DNA from: Erythroxylum novogranatense
Taxonomy: Eukaryota; Streptophyta; Magnoliopsida; Malpighiales; Erythroxylaceae
Assembly (NCBI GenBank): GCA_029891385.1
Contig: CM057228.1
Coordinates: 135,001,475-135,065,474 of the forward strand
DNA: 64,000 nucleotides
Reading direction: 5' to 3'
Shown: piece by piece, positions 11,621-23,400 of the stretch
Layout: every line of letters starts with the position of its first letter
How positions within the stretch are numbered: position 1 is the first letter of the stretch
Notes under the pieces: model-generated
Database searches by the model: none
What the model saw: only the letters and a program-made list of their open reading frames with translations
Told to the model about the DNA's origin: nothing
Program-made: the position numbers and the translations under genes

Positions 11621-13377
11621 ATGGTCGAGGAAAGAAAGCGAAATATCGGGCAACAAGACGATCGACCGACTGGAGTCATTAACACGATATTTGGTGGAAG
11701 TGCATCAGGGGGATCCACCACTAAAGGGAGAAAACGATACGCCAAACAGGTCGGGAAAGATTCACCCACCAAAAAATCAAAGGAGAACGACGAGATTATC
11801 TCATTCGACAAATCGGATCTCGATGGAGTAAGTTGCCCTCATGACGACGCCCTCGTGGTAAACCTCAACATGGACGGTTACGAGGTGAAGCGGGTGATGA
11901 TTGATATGGGTAGCTCGGTCGATTTGCTATATTATGAGGCCTTCAAGCAAATGAAGGTACCCGAAGATCGACTACTGCCTACAGACGGCCCCATCAAAGG
12001 AGTAACCGAGGCGTCAGCATACCCATTCGCCCGGGTGTATCTGAAAGTGAAATTTGGACAAAAGTCATGCCAGATAGAGAGGGACATTGAGTTCCTTGTC
12101 GTAAAGTTTCAGGGGGCATATAATGCAATAATCGGGCGGGCAACTCAAAATGCTCTCAGGTCAGTCGTCTCCACCTACTACCAAGTTATGAAGTTCCCAA
12201 CACCCCACGGAGTCGGTATGGTCAGAGGTCAGCAGAGAATTGCAAGGGAATGTTACTTGGCAGAGACTAAAACATTAGATGGGGCGGTTGTGCTGACAAG
12301 CTCTCTTGATGTGAGAACCGACGAAGAGACGGACAGGATGAACCCAGTGGAAGACACGCAGAGGGTTGTACTGGACGAAGTCGACCCTTCTAAGTTCACA
12401 AACCTAGGTTCCGAGCTGCAGAGGGACCTGGTTAAAGAAATCACAGAGTGTTTGGTGGAAAATAGGTCGGTTTTCGCTTGGGTACCGAGCGACATGCTCG
12501 GAATTCCTCGATCAGTCGCATCTCACTCACTCGGTATTCGGCATGACTATAAGCCGATCAGACAAAAGAAGTGATGGCACAATGAAGGAACAGCGGGGTG
12601 ATTGAGAAAGAAGTAGCGAAGTTGCTGGAGGCCGGGTTCATCCGAGAGGTCAAATATCCTGAGTGGCTCGCCAATGTCGTTTTAGTAAAAAAGAAGAACG
12701 GGAAGTGGAGAATGTGCATAGACTTCACCGACCTGAACAAAGCGTGTCTAAAGGACAGCTTTCCATTGCATAAGATCGACCAATTAGTAGACTCCACCTC
12801 AGGGCATGAGCTGCTCAGCTTCCTGGATGCTTTCTCGGGTTATCATCAGATCCAAATGAGTCTGGAAGACGAAGAAAAGACCGCCTTCATAACCGACCAA
12901 GGCACATATTGCTACCAAGTAATGCCTTTCGGCCTGAAGAACGCCGGGGCGACCTATCAACGGCTTGTCACAGAAGTCTTTAAAAAACAGATTGGCCGGA
13001 CGGTGGAAGCTTATGTGGATGATATGGTAGTCAAAAGTAAAACGTTCACAGAGCATATACAAGATCTCAAGGAAGTTTTCCAGACCTTGAATAAATTCCA
13101 GATGAAGCTAAACCCGGAAAAATGTGTGTTTAGGGTGGCATCCGGAAAGTTCCTGGGGTTTATGATCACTCAGCGAGGAATCGAAGCAAATCCAAAGAAG
13201 ATTCAAGCCATCATACAGATGCCTTCGCCACAATCCTTGAGAGATGTTCAGATATTGACCGGTCGGATAGTTTCGCTGAGCAGGTTCATTTCCAGGCTAG
13301 GAGACAAGTGCCTCCCATTTTTCAAAGTCCTGAGAAAAGCGAACGTGACCCAGTTTCAATGGCCGGATGAGTGCTAG
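11621..13377 (+). pseudogene. Protease and reverse transcriptase of the Tat-type element
   Basis: 11621-12574 carries a retropepsin-like domain with D-M-G-S-S in place of the usual DTG/DSG-S (about 11902-11920), then the linker to RT. A frame break near 12570 leads into 12598-13377, a good RT: FIREVKYPEWLANVVLVKK, MCIDFTDLNKAC, FLDAFSGYHQI, VMPFGLKNAGATYQ and the catalytic YVDD at 13012-13023. The RT frame ends at TAG 13375-13377, where the family has Gln, a probable CAG-to-TAG change. Confidence 0.85.
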
Positions 13378-14228
13378 AAAGCTTTTCAGCACTTGAAATA
13401 ATATTTATCTAGCGCTATTATTCGCAAAGCCGGTAGAGGGGGAGAACCTGATTTTATATTTAGCGATTACGGAGGGGTCGATCAGCACGATACTTATCCG
13501 ATCGAAAGGAAGCGAGCAACATCCCATCTACTGTGTCAGCAAAGTGTTGACCGGTCCAGAAACACGATATACGCCCATAGAGAAGCTAGCCCTCTCTTTG
13601 ATAATGGCAGCCGGAAGTTGAGGCCTTACTTCCAAAGCCATACCATTGAGGTATGGGGATCGACGCCCTCGTGCAATGCCTTCAAAAGCTCGAAACTTGG
13701 TCGGTGATAAAGTGGGCGTAGAAGCTGGAGAGTTTGACATCTGATCAAGCCCTTACGATCATTAAAGCGCAGGTGTTGGCAGACTTCATTGCAGAGATGA
13801 GCCAACCGAGCTCGACAGACGAGCAGTTCCCCGCCTGGAGTTTGTTTGTTGACGGGTCATCCAATGCCGAGGGATGCGGAGCGGGAGTAGTGCTGGTCAG
13901 CCCGCATATGGAAGAAAATATAGAATACGCCCTTCGGCTAGAATTCAAGGCCTCCAATAATGAAGCAGAATATGAGGCTCTGATAACCGGGCTCCAACTT
14001 GTCAGGGAGATGGAGGTGAAGCACTTAAAGATATACAGCGACAGCCAAATGGTGGTCGGCCAAGTTACCGGGCAGTACGAGGCCAAGGGAAACAACATGA
14101 TTAAGTATCTGGGGCTAGTAATACAAGAATTGAGCAATTTCAAACGGTACTCAATCAGCAGAATAGAACGAGCTCAAAATGCTAAAGCGGACGCGCTCTC
14201 AAAAATGGCTTCCGACCGTGATGCCATT
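13378..14228 (+). pseudogene. RT connection and RNase H of the Tat-type element
   Basis: The frame continues after the TAG at 13377 through a second stop (TAA 13399-13401) and indels near 13640-13730. RNase H is then readable from 13734: LFVDGSSNAEGCGAGVVL with the first Asp, EAEYEALITGL with the Glu, SDSQMVVGQV with the second Asp, and NAKADALSKMAS at the end. This arrangement is typical of Ty3/gypsy pol. The core is well preserved despite the upstream breaks. Confidence 0.8.
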
Positions 14229-15529
14229 AACAATATTCTAGTCGAACGACTTGACCGGCCTAGCATTGTAAAGCGAGGAAGTTCTCAACGTGAGTACCGG
14301 TCGATCGAGTTGGACAGAACCGATCGCGCAGTACCTTTTAGAAGGAAGGCAACCGGAAGACGCGTTAGAGGCCAAAAGTTAAGGATAAAGGCAGCCGAAT
14401 ATACGATCATCAACAGTACTCTATATAAGCGATCTTACGACTGGCCGCTGCTTCGATGCTTGAATGAAGAAGAAGCCGAACAGGCAATGGCCGAAGTCCA
14501 TGAGGGGATGTGCGGAAATCACATAGGGGGGAGAATGTTGGCTCACCGACTCATCAGACAGGGGTACTATTGGCCGACAATGAGAAGAGATTGTCAGGAA
14601 AAGGTCGACCGATGCGAGGCCTGCCAAAGAAACAGCAGCCTGTCCCACTAGCCGACCGAGCAAATGCAAATCATGAGTCATCCTATCCCTTTTGCTCAAA
14701 GGGAATGGATATACTGGGGCCTTTCCCTCTCGGTCCCGGACAAAAGAAATTCCTGATAGTGACAGTGGAATATTTCACTAAGTGGGTAGAAGCGGAGTCA
14801 GTCGCTACAATCACAGAGGGGAAAATGGAAAGTTTCATAAAGAAGAACATACTATGCCGCTTCGGGATGCCTATGGTGTTGGTTACAGATAATGGTCGGC
14901 AGTTTGACAACGACAAATTTAGGTATTTCTGCAACCGACTAAAGATCAAACTACGGTTGACTTCGGTAGCCCATCCCCAAAGTAACCTCATGAAAACACC
15001 AATAAGAAGATAATGAACGCCTCAAGAGGCGCTCGGACTACCGAAAAACACAGGTGGAAGAAGTAGACAAAGTATTGTGGGCTATAGAACTACACCGAAG
15101 CAGAGCCTGTGGGAAACACCGTTCAGGATGACCTTCGGGGCAGAAGCCCTAGTTCCAGTAGAGGCGGCATTGCACAATCAAAGGGTGTCGGGCTATGAAG
15201 AAGAGCGGAATGATGAAGCCCGCAGAGCAGAGCTCGTTCTCCTCAGCGAGGATAGAGAAAGGGCAGCCGCCCGCTCAGAAGCTATCAGGCAAAGGGCGGC
15301 CAAGTTCTACAACAGAAGGGTCAAGCCGAGCGATGTGAAGGTAGGTGGTTATGTCTTACGAAAAGCCGAGGCGACTGGAAAGCATCCCGGAAAACTCGGA
15401 CAGACGTGGGAAGGACCCTACCGAGTGATGAAGCAAGTCGGGCATGGCTCTTACATCCTTAGCGATGAGAAAGGAAAGTTTCTACCGAGGCCTTGGAACT
15501 CACAGAACTTGAAGGCGTTCTACCAATAG
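14229..15529 (+). pseudogene. Integrase of the Tat-type element
   Basis: The HHCC zinc finger is readable at about 14500-14625 (H-x-GGRMLAHRL … CEACQ). The catalytic core lies in 14510-15013 in another frame, with the first Asp in MDILGPFP and the second in VTDNGRQFD. The region after HPQSN, where the third catalytic residue (Glu) should be, is scrambled by indels near 14985-15010, so the DDE triad is not intact. The C-terminal part resumes at 15077-15529 (YRTTPKQSLWETPF … GPYRVMKQVGHGSYIL) and ends without a chromodomain, which fits Tat rather than a chromovirus. Confidence 0.8.
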
Positions 15530-15734
15530 ATAAGTTTTATTTTAGTTAATCTTTCCTTATTATCTTTTTTGTATACACGTGGGTACCTTTTTCCTGTCCC
15601 TGCCAGACAGGTTTTTTTAACGTCCCACGCCCTCATTATCATCAATAAAGGAATTTTCAGACTTCTTGGCAATAAAGAATTCAATCATGTATGGCAAAAA
15701 ATAGAAAATCCAGGCACCCATCGCCCGGCTTCTC

Positions 15735-16310
15735 CATAGATCGACTACGGTCGGTCGGGTCGCCAAGACGAGATCCTCGGGACCCACACCATCGCCATCA
15801 CTCGGTGCTCTCCATAGATCGACTACGGTCGGTCGAGTCGCCAAGACAAGATCCTTGGGACCCTCGCCATCTCCATCCTCGGCGTTCTCCGAAGATAGAC
15901 TATGGTCGGTCGGGTCGCCAAGACGAGATCCTTGGGACCTCTTTCGTTATCGCCCGGTCTCTCCATAAACTGACTACGGTCGGTCGGGTCGCCAAGACGA
16001 GATCCTTGAGACCCACGCCATCGCCATCATCCGGCGTTCTTCGTAGATCGACTACGGTCGGTCGGGTCGCCAAGACAAGATCCTTGGGACCCTCGTCGTC
16101 GCCATCGCTCGGCGTTCTCCGAAGATCGACTACGGTCGGTCGGGTCGCCAAGACGAGATCCTTGGGACCCACGCCATCTCCATCACCCGGCATTCTCCGT
16201 AGATCGACTACGGTCGGTCGGGTCACCAAGACGAGATCCTTGGGACCTCTTTCGTTATCGCCCGGTATCTCCATAAACCGACTACGGTCAGTCAAGTCGC
16301 CAAGACGAAA
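15735..16310. repeat. Minisatellite, 8 copies of a 76-78 bp unit, inside the Tat-type element
   Basis: Eight copies of gactacggtcggtcgggtcg plus ccaagacgagatccttggga and a variable third portion (ccatcgccatcacccggcg or tctttcgttatcgcccgg). Copies start near 15741, 15819, 15896, 15971, 16047, 16125, 16202 and 16277. The array sits between the integrase stop (15529) and the 3' end of the antisense gene (16479), so it separates two convergent genes. Many units are multiples of three and the array stays open on both strands for hundreds of bases; this is a composition effect, not proof of coding. Confidence 0.9.
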
Positions 16311-16478
16311 CTATAAGTCGACCTTGAAGCCAGTCGATTATGAGTAGTTTCATTATAACTCAACATATATTGAAAGTAAAGAGTATGAATACGGAAAGAG
16401 ACATCGAGAAAAAATGAAGTAAAAACGAATTTTCATTGATATCATTTTGCCCTGCCCACAAGCCCGACCAGGTGAGCC

Positions 16479-18833
16479 TCAAAAGTCTACAGAAGGGGAA
16501 GTGGGAGGATGCCCGGGAGAATCCTCGGAAGCGGGCGAAAAAGTCGAAGCCGGAGCAGGGTCAAAGGCAGCGGTCGGAGAAGTGCCCTCAAGAGGAAGCT
16601 CGTCCTCCTCGGCAGAGCTAAAATCTAGCTCTTCATTCGGGACTGGGCCCCGGTCCTCCATGGCTCTCTCCGTCACTTCCTCCAGAGAAAGACCAAGGGC
16701 GGTAAGGGCGGTAGGAAGCAACGGCTCGGCAAACTTCTCGAACGAAGGACCGTCCAACCCCTCAAGAACGCAGGCGTTATAACAATTCTTCAAGATCATG
16801 AGGGCCAGGTCGCAGGAGTACTCCAAGCACTCGTCTTGCAAGAACCGCCTCTGCCATCACAGGATCGCCTCAATCCTTTGTTCTTTCACGGAGGCTTGCG
16901 CCCTCCTTAACATATCCTCGGTTTGGGCATGGTCTCGGAGGGATTTCTCCTTGAGCACCCTCTCCGACTCGCACCGTCCTCGCAGCGCCGCGTACTCCTC
17001 AGACAGATTGTTCCTAGCTGCCATCGCCCTTTCCTTTTCGGCCTCCTCCCCGGTGAGCCGAGCCTTCAAGGAGTTCCTCTCCTCCTCTCCCGAGGCAAGC
17101 TGGGCTCTCAAGAGATCGCGCTCCTCCTCCCAGAGTTTTTTGTCTTCCTCCAAGGATGAAAGCTGAGCCCGGGAGAAGTCTTTCTCCTCCCCGACCTCCG
17201 AGAGCTTAGTCTTCAAACCGTCCACCTGCTCCAGGAGGGAATTGATCTCCCGATTCAACAGATCGATTCGTTGATGCGTATAGAAAGTGAGGGCCACCTC
17301 CCTCATGGAATTACGGATGGCGCGACTCATCATCTCCTCAAGACTTAGCTCACAAAGCGCTCCTCATCTGAAGAAGGAATAACTTTCCAAAGAGATGACG
17401 AGCCACTTGACATCGACAATCGTGGCAGTCCTCTCGAGACTAATCGCCACCTCCCACTTATCGTTACTACCCGCTGATTTTTTCCCCTTACTCTGGGAAG
17501 ACGGGGCAGAACAATCTTCCACTTTCTCTTTCCCCTTGCTTCGATCCAAGGGCCAAAGAGATCGGTTGACCACTAGAGAAGATCGGTCGACCACCGGAGA
17601 TGATCGGTCGTCCACAGAGGGAGGTCGGTCAACTACCCGGGCCCCTCTTCTCCTCTTAAGAGGTTGTTCAACCTCCTCCTCCTCCTCCTCGATCACTACC
17701 AGTACTCACGGGCAGGCGACCACAAGAGTGCCCTGGCGGCTCGAGACAATCGGAGGAACACGCCGCTGCCCGGAAGCGATTGGCCGAGCGACCATCGAAC
17801 TGACCTCCCGTCTATCTCCCTGACCTCTTCCTCCCGAAGACCCTGCGACCTGACGCTTACTCTTGGCGGACTTGGGGGCCGGGAAGGTGTTAACTGACCA
17901 TAGCCTGACAAACAAAGGAAGCAGGTTATAAACCGAATTAAAACCTACGAGTAAGGAAGATAAATCAACCATGAGGGGTCAACCAGGCGGGCAGTTCCCT
18001 CTCCTAGCCCTCCAACTCGCGGCGGGGGGTCAATCAGAAGAGAGTTGGCCGAGGCCCCCTCGCCATACCCCGAGATGAGCCGAGCGAAGTTATACTGGCC
18101 AAGCTCCTTTATACGACTAACTACCTCCCGCTCCTCCCTGGAAAGGAATAGACTCGATGAGTCATTTCATCGCTCGGCTTGGGGATACCTCCACGGCTGG
18201 GACTCGGAAGAGGACCCCGAAGGCTTCATAAAGAAGTATTTTGTTTGCCAAGGTAATTTTACCAGACGTCCCGGCTGGGCTATACCGGTCATCCTTATAC
18301 ATTAGGGAAGGGATGTCACCCCCAGAACTCGGACTTTGACTCATTCTTAAGAAATGACGCAAGATGTTGACCGAGGGCGGACAACCGAATTGGTGGCACA
18401 ACAGCACAAGCCCATTAATGAATCTTCACCCATTCGGAGGGATCTGACTCGGCATCAACTGAAATTCAGCGCACACTTCATCCACGATCGGCAAGTACGG
18501 CAGTCTCAAGCCTCCGACCGAGAAGAAGTACCCAGAGAGGGCAATCCACCCACCTCTGCTGCTGTCGATCCTTTCGTCCCCCGACGGCAACCTAGGCCCC
18601 CAGGACCGAGGGATACCATTCCTAGCAATCGACCTATTTAACTTCGCCGCAGACATCTTGGATTTACCCTTGGGCAACTCCTTTACTACCAGCCCGTCTC
18701 TCCGTTCCCTTGTTGTAATCTCTTCAACATCCCTTAACCTCGACACCGCCGTCGCCTCGGCCATAACCTCCGATGACCTCTCGTCAACGGAATCACTTGG
18801 AGAAACCCCACTCCGAGAACCACTAGACGACAT
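16479..18833 (-). pseudogene. Antisense gene of the Tat-type element ('putative gypsy-type transposon' protein family)
   Basis: Read on minus. N-terminal part 18833-18429 (Ser-rich, then …LPYLPIVDEVCAEFQLMPSQ), a stop at 18428-18426 where the family has Trp, then 18407-18162 with CHQFGCPPSVNILRHFLR and YEAFGVLFRVP, the conserved core of the plant family named 'putative gypsy type transposon' in Pfam. After a probable short intron (about 17969-17905) comes a basic/Pro-rich stretch, an EEEEEEVEQPLKRRR segment (17696-17364), then a long coiled coil (17333-16857, LLEQVDGLKTKLSEV … heptads) and an acidic tail ending at 16479. A nucleus-directed coiled-coil protein is plausible; its role in the transposon cycle is unknown. 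At least two frame breaks and one stop make this copy dead. Confidence 0.72.
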
Positions 18834-19018
18834 GCTTTTTAAGAGGAATTTAGAAGAGGAAAATGAGGGAAGGGGACGTACCTATTTAGTGGTAGGGAAT
18901 CGGAAATTTGAGCGACGCCACGCATAACTTCGAGAATGAAAATAGGAAAAGCGAAGAAAGCAAGAAAGGCGGCAAAACGAAATGGCGTGAAGAAAAGCAA
19001 ACCGTCCGTCGACTCCGA

Positions 19019-19028
19019 GCATTTATAG
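19019..19028 (-). promoter_or_regulatory. TATA box for the antisense gene
   Basis: The minus strand reads CTATAAATG (RC of atttatagg at 19021-19029), about 190 bp upstream of the antisense ATG at 18833. There is no ORF between. Position and sequence fit a core promoter firing toward the pol gene; start-site data are needed. Confidence 0.5.
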
Positions 19029-19029
19029 G

Positions 19030-19629
19030 GAAAACGTTTGAACTACGATCCAACCAGAGCTCGACGCGTGGAGAGAATCCGAGCTACTCCTGGACACGCG
19101 GCACAATCTGAACGGAGGCAAATTAGAGTTAATCGAAATCCGGACGGACGCGAAGCGAGTGAAGGGACGTCGGGACGGTAAATGCTATTACAAAGACGAT
19201 AAGTTTGATTCGAGCGTTGTCGACAAAGATCGCCGTCAAATAATAAATGCCTTCACGAGCTCGCTAATGGTGACCCTCAGGCTGCGCTTTTATGTCGTCG
19301 TCAATAAGAGCCGAGGCCGACCAGTTGGAACACCAACCCGACCAACCCCAGTACGGGTAGTAACGCATGTAGCCCAGTGGTGTGAGGCGTGCGTCTCAAC
19401 TCATCAAAACCCTGAGGTCCCGATTGAAACTACCCGGGCTGTCCCATGATCGGGCTACAACAACATTGCCCGACCAATCTATTATTCCATTTAGCTGATC
19501 AACAGACGAGCTATATTTCAGGGCTCAGCCGATCGCCCCAAACCCGAGTCGTCCTATGACCGAGCTATAAAACCTCTACATACTCCTCCGACCCTTCTCT
19601 TCGCTCAGACTCGAGGAATAGGGGGCTTA
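19030..19629. other. Spacer between antisense promoter and 3' LTR
   Basis: Non-coding, moderately GC-rich. It ends in a purine-rich tract (gaggaataggggg, about 19613-19625) just before the 3' LTR, the expected place of the polypurine tract for plus-strand priming. No other gene signature. Confidence 0.5.
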
Positions 19630-20022
19630 TGGTCGGGTCGATCGTGCTGGGCCCGGACCCAGTCAAGACGACTCATGAGCCGATTGATCTGTGCCTAAAG
19701 CCCATGCCCCCTTTCGGCCCATCGGTTGAAAGGAGTCTCCCATGCAAACACGTAAAGAACTAAACCTAACTGCAAAACCATATAAAAGGTATTATTCTCC
19801 AATAATCGAGGTACGGGATCATAACCTAATTTGTTTCTCTGCATTGATCAATCTCACTTTCAGAAAGATCCTTACTTGAGCGTCGGAGGGGCTAATTGGG
19901 ACACAACCCCCAACGAACCTTCCTTGTTTTGCAGGTGACTTCACGTCTGATTCATCACAGCAAGCAGTAGATTCATGGATCAGAACGGCAACGCACAATT
20001 CAGCCAAAATCCGGCAGAACCA
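19630..20022 (+). repeat. 3' LTR of the Tat-type element
   Basis: 393 bp, TG…CA, pairs with 9712-10108. TATA box (tataaaagg) at 19781-19789. It keeps CAG/CTG at 19932, 19947 and 19981, where the 5' LTR reads CG. Confidence 0.85.
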
Positions 20023-20456
20023 TATATATATACTTGATTGAATTTGGATCGATTGACCTCAGAGCCGTTTGGATTGAAGAATAATTGTCTGTAGATTCTC
20101 ATTTCTTAAAAGCTAAACACCTTCCTATGATGTAGGAAGGTCAATTTTACTGGTTACAAGGTCACCCGACTAATCTGGAATTCTCCATACATTAACTCTA
20201 ATATGGTTTCCATTACTGCTACTCTAGTTGAATACAACTGATACACCCTCAAGACTAGTACTAATCCTCCTGTCCTAGGCAAATTCATCCATAACTCTTA
20301 CACTGTCAAGATCCCAGATTTCTGTCTTGTTAACTTAGTAATGGCGCGCAACTTCTTGCCATGTTTTTCATACCAGAGCTTTCATGGCCGGATGGGTTTT
20401 GGATTCAGGTTCCAATCACATCAAATTGTCAAAGATCCTGGCAAGCTAGTCTGTTT
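20023..20456 (-). other. 3' flank/UTR of the ERD6-like transporter, with a hairpin
   Basis: This lies between the Tat element and the transporter stop codon. A perfect 9-bp inverted repeat (accttccta at 20119-20127, taggaaggt at 20133-20141, 5-nt loop) could fold in the transcript about 320 nt after the stop. No ORF or other feature is convincing. Confidence 0.4.
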
Positions 20457-23400
20457 CTATGAATTGATGCAGTCCTGGATTTCTTCCAGGGTTTTTCCTT
20501 TGGTTTCCGGGACGAATTTCGCGACGAAGAGGATTGTCGCCAATGAGAAGCCCGAGTACAAGTAATATGTTCCTGAAAGCAGTTTTAAAAACATGGATTC
20601 TGTCAGCTGGACGTGAATGCAGTTAACCAAACGTCACCAGGTTTTGTTTCATTTACCTGAAGGACTCCAGTCCATCAGAAAATTGTAAGTGAAAGAGACT
20701 GCCCAAGCACCTAACCAGTTCACCAGCACCACCAAGCTCCCAGCAACACCCTTTATGTTGATTGGGAAGATCTGCAATGAAACAAAGTCTCAGATGAAAC
20801 AAAAATCTCCAATGTTTGCTCATGATCAGCAGCTAGTAAGAACAACTTGAAGAATGCTTACCTCAGACATAATCACCCAAGGAACAGCTCCCATTCCAAT
20901 CGAGAATGCTGATATATAGATCTGTTGAAACAATTGAGGTTACAAGCCCGTGTCGAATTCTCACTCCCGGCATAACTAAACAAATCTGCAGTGCTTACCA
21001 ATACTCCAGCAACCGCTACCATTGGTACCCAACCAAGCAACAAACCGTGAGCCTGCTCATGAACATTGTGAAAATAAAAGGTTCAGAGCTAGAAAGCAAT
21101 AAGGATAGGCTTCTTCTTCGGTCAAATTGAACTTGAGCAGTTTAAGTGACTCACCTTCAGAAGGAAAGAGGTTCCTGCCAAGAAGCATCCCAGAAATGTC
21201 CCAAGTGCAGAAAGCTGAGCAAAAGATGGCATCATTAATTACCATTCAAGCATTTCTCTTCCCCCACCAGAGGCCGCAATTTTGCGGTTGCAGTTTTGGA
21301 AATAAGTGAGTTAATGAAAATCTATGTATTTTGGTTATTTACCATTATTAGTGGTCTTCTTCCGGACTTGTCCATCAGGATTGCACCCACTAGAGTTATT
21401 GGAACCTGCAGATCAATTTTAGATGGATCAGTTTCTGTTTGTCAATTCTTATTTTCCTTTTAAGAACACGAGATCAATGTGAGTACCTGAATACAAGCAT
21501 AAGCTATGGTTCCAAGTTTGCCAGAAGAAAGACCTGTGATTGACACAGAGGAGCAAAGGATAATGATAAAGGACTGAAGAAGATGACGATGAAAATATGC
21601 AGCAGAAGATGTTTAATTACCAGCTGATTCAAAAGTCTCACTAACATAAAAGCCAATGCCATTAATTCCTCCAAATTGTTGGAACACCATTACTGCTACT
21701 CCAATCTGCATGAACAAGTGATTTTAAAAACTGCATCTATAATGATACAAACGTAGAGATAGAGCGCATCAACTTGTAAGGTGGCTACTTACAATGAGAA
21801 CACGAATATATCTTCTTTGAAACAGATCCAAGAATTTAGCTTTCGGAAGGGATTGGAGAACTTCAAGGGTAATCTGCCGAGAACAAGATAATGTTTGAGA
21901 CTAGAACACACAAGTCAGAAGAGAAGGATTTATTCAATGAGGCCTAGCTGAAGATGAGTACTTGGATTTCAGCAGCTTCTCGAGTAACATCAGCATCTTC
22001 ACCGCGAAGTTTCTGAAGAGCAACCCGAAATTCTTTCTGACGTCCAACTTTTGCCTGCACAATTCATCTAAAACTTAATACCTCCAATCCAAACGTCGTA
22101 AAAGCATTGGATGCCAATGGTTAAAATCTATGTACATGCTTACCAGCCATCTGGGAGACTCAGGAACAAAGCACAGCCCAACAAGGAGGAAAACGCATGG
22201 AACAAGACCTTGCGATCAAACTCAACAATCAATATCCTGGTGGAGCTTTTATTGATAAAAGAATTTTCCTAAAGAAAGACTGAACTCCTGGCTGAGAAGG
22301 AAAAAAGCTTTAGAATTTCTACAAATGAAATTTACCAGTTAGAGCCAGATCTCTCCATGGGATAACTGTTCCTATTACAAAAGCGACGGATGAGCCGGTA
22401 ACAATCATAAGCTACAAACCAACAAAACCAGCAGAACCGTAAGATCAGTACTCATTACACTTCTTTGGAAAATTCATATGCACATCAGCTCCAGGTTTTC
22501 CTACCTGATTTAAGGTGGTGAGTCCTCCTCTCAGATTCTTTGGCGCTATTTCTGCGATGTATATGGGGACCTGAATTTTAAGAAACGTCATTAGAAGGAA
22601 GTAGCATGAAGATTCTCACAAATTGCTCGAGAATCTACGTGGGAATCTTATAAATACCACATAAGAGAAGACTCCAATGCCATATCCAGTGAACAATCTT
22701 CCCATGTCAAGTGATACAGCTCCCTGTATCAAGGTCATCACCAAGCAAGTTTCTTATGTCAGAAACTATGTAAAGAAGGAGAAGGACATTTTGACTAAGA
22801 TTTCTAAAGTTCACACAACACATACTCTAGCGCAAAAGACTGTTATCCATCCTATAATGCAGAATCCAGCCGACATTCTCATTCCCTGTTTTGCAAAGAA
22901 ACCATGAATTGTGACAGGGACACATCACTGATCTAACTTGCAAGAAAATGCAGAGATGTAGCATACCCCTTTTCGGCCAAGAAAGTCTGCAATCCTACCG
23001 CTTGTAACGGCTCCAATCATGGCACCAATCGTCAATATAGAGCCAAACATGGAGTACTGGCATTTAACAGAAAGTTAGATGGCAATTTAAGCATTTTAAT
23101 CCTATGATTTAACCAAGAACATGAAGAGAAGCACAGCAATGAGAGGCCAACCTGGGATGTGGAGAGATTGAGATCTTTCTTGATTGCAGATTCAGTGGGT
23201 GCAGAATAGCCCACCTGCCAAAAGAATTAACTTAAGCTAAACAAACCTATTTTTCGTGTTTTTTGTTTTGTGATACTTTTTGCTCCTAACCAGGAAGAAC
23301 AAAAAAAACAAAAAGATTACCCACTTAGTACACCAAGAAGCAGAAACTCCTTTTTCCATTCCTAATGGCGTTATTGTTAACTATTGGAGATAAGAGGGAG

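Larger units (their letters stand above)
9712..20022 (+). mobile_element. Ty3/gypsy LTR retrotransposon, Tat type, with antisense ORF
   Basis: Complete but decayed element of 10.3 kb. LTRs at 9712-10108 and 19630-20022 start TGGT and end in CA. The flanks TATAT (9707-9711 and 20023-20027) fit a 5-bp target duplication, though the TA-rich context makes it weak alone; the tandem repeat it interrupts confirms both boundaries. Order on plus: gag, protease, RT, RNase H, integrase, then a minisatellite. On minus, between pol and the 3' LTR, lies a separate gene. This layout (non-chromodomain integrase, long pol-to-LTR spacer with antisense ORF) is that of Tat-lineage elements related to Grande/RIRE2. 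Many stops and indels make it non-functional. Confidence 0.88.

Noticed and set aside
15691..16347. 218-residue plus ORF and 131-residue minus ORF over the minisatellite
   Set aside because: Both are products of tandem units whose length is near a multiple of three; repetitive sequence with no domain.
21155..21214. Suspected frameshift in exon 14 of the transporter
   Set aside because: A recount of the bases gives a 60-nt exon in frame.
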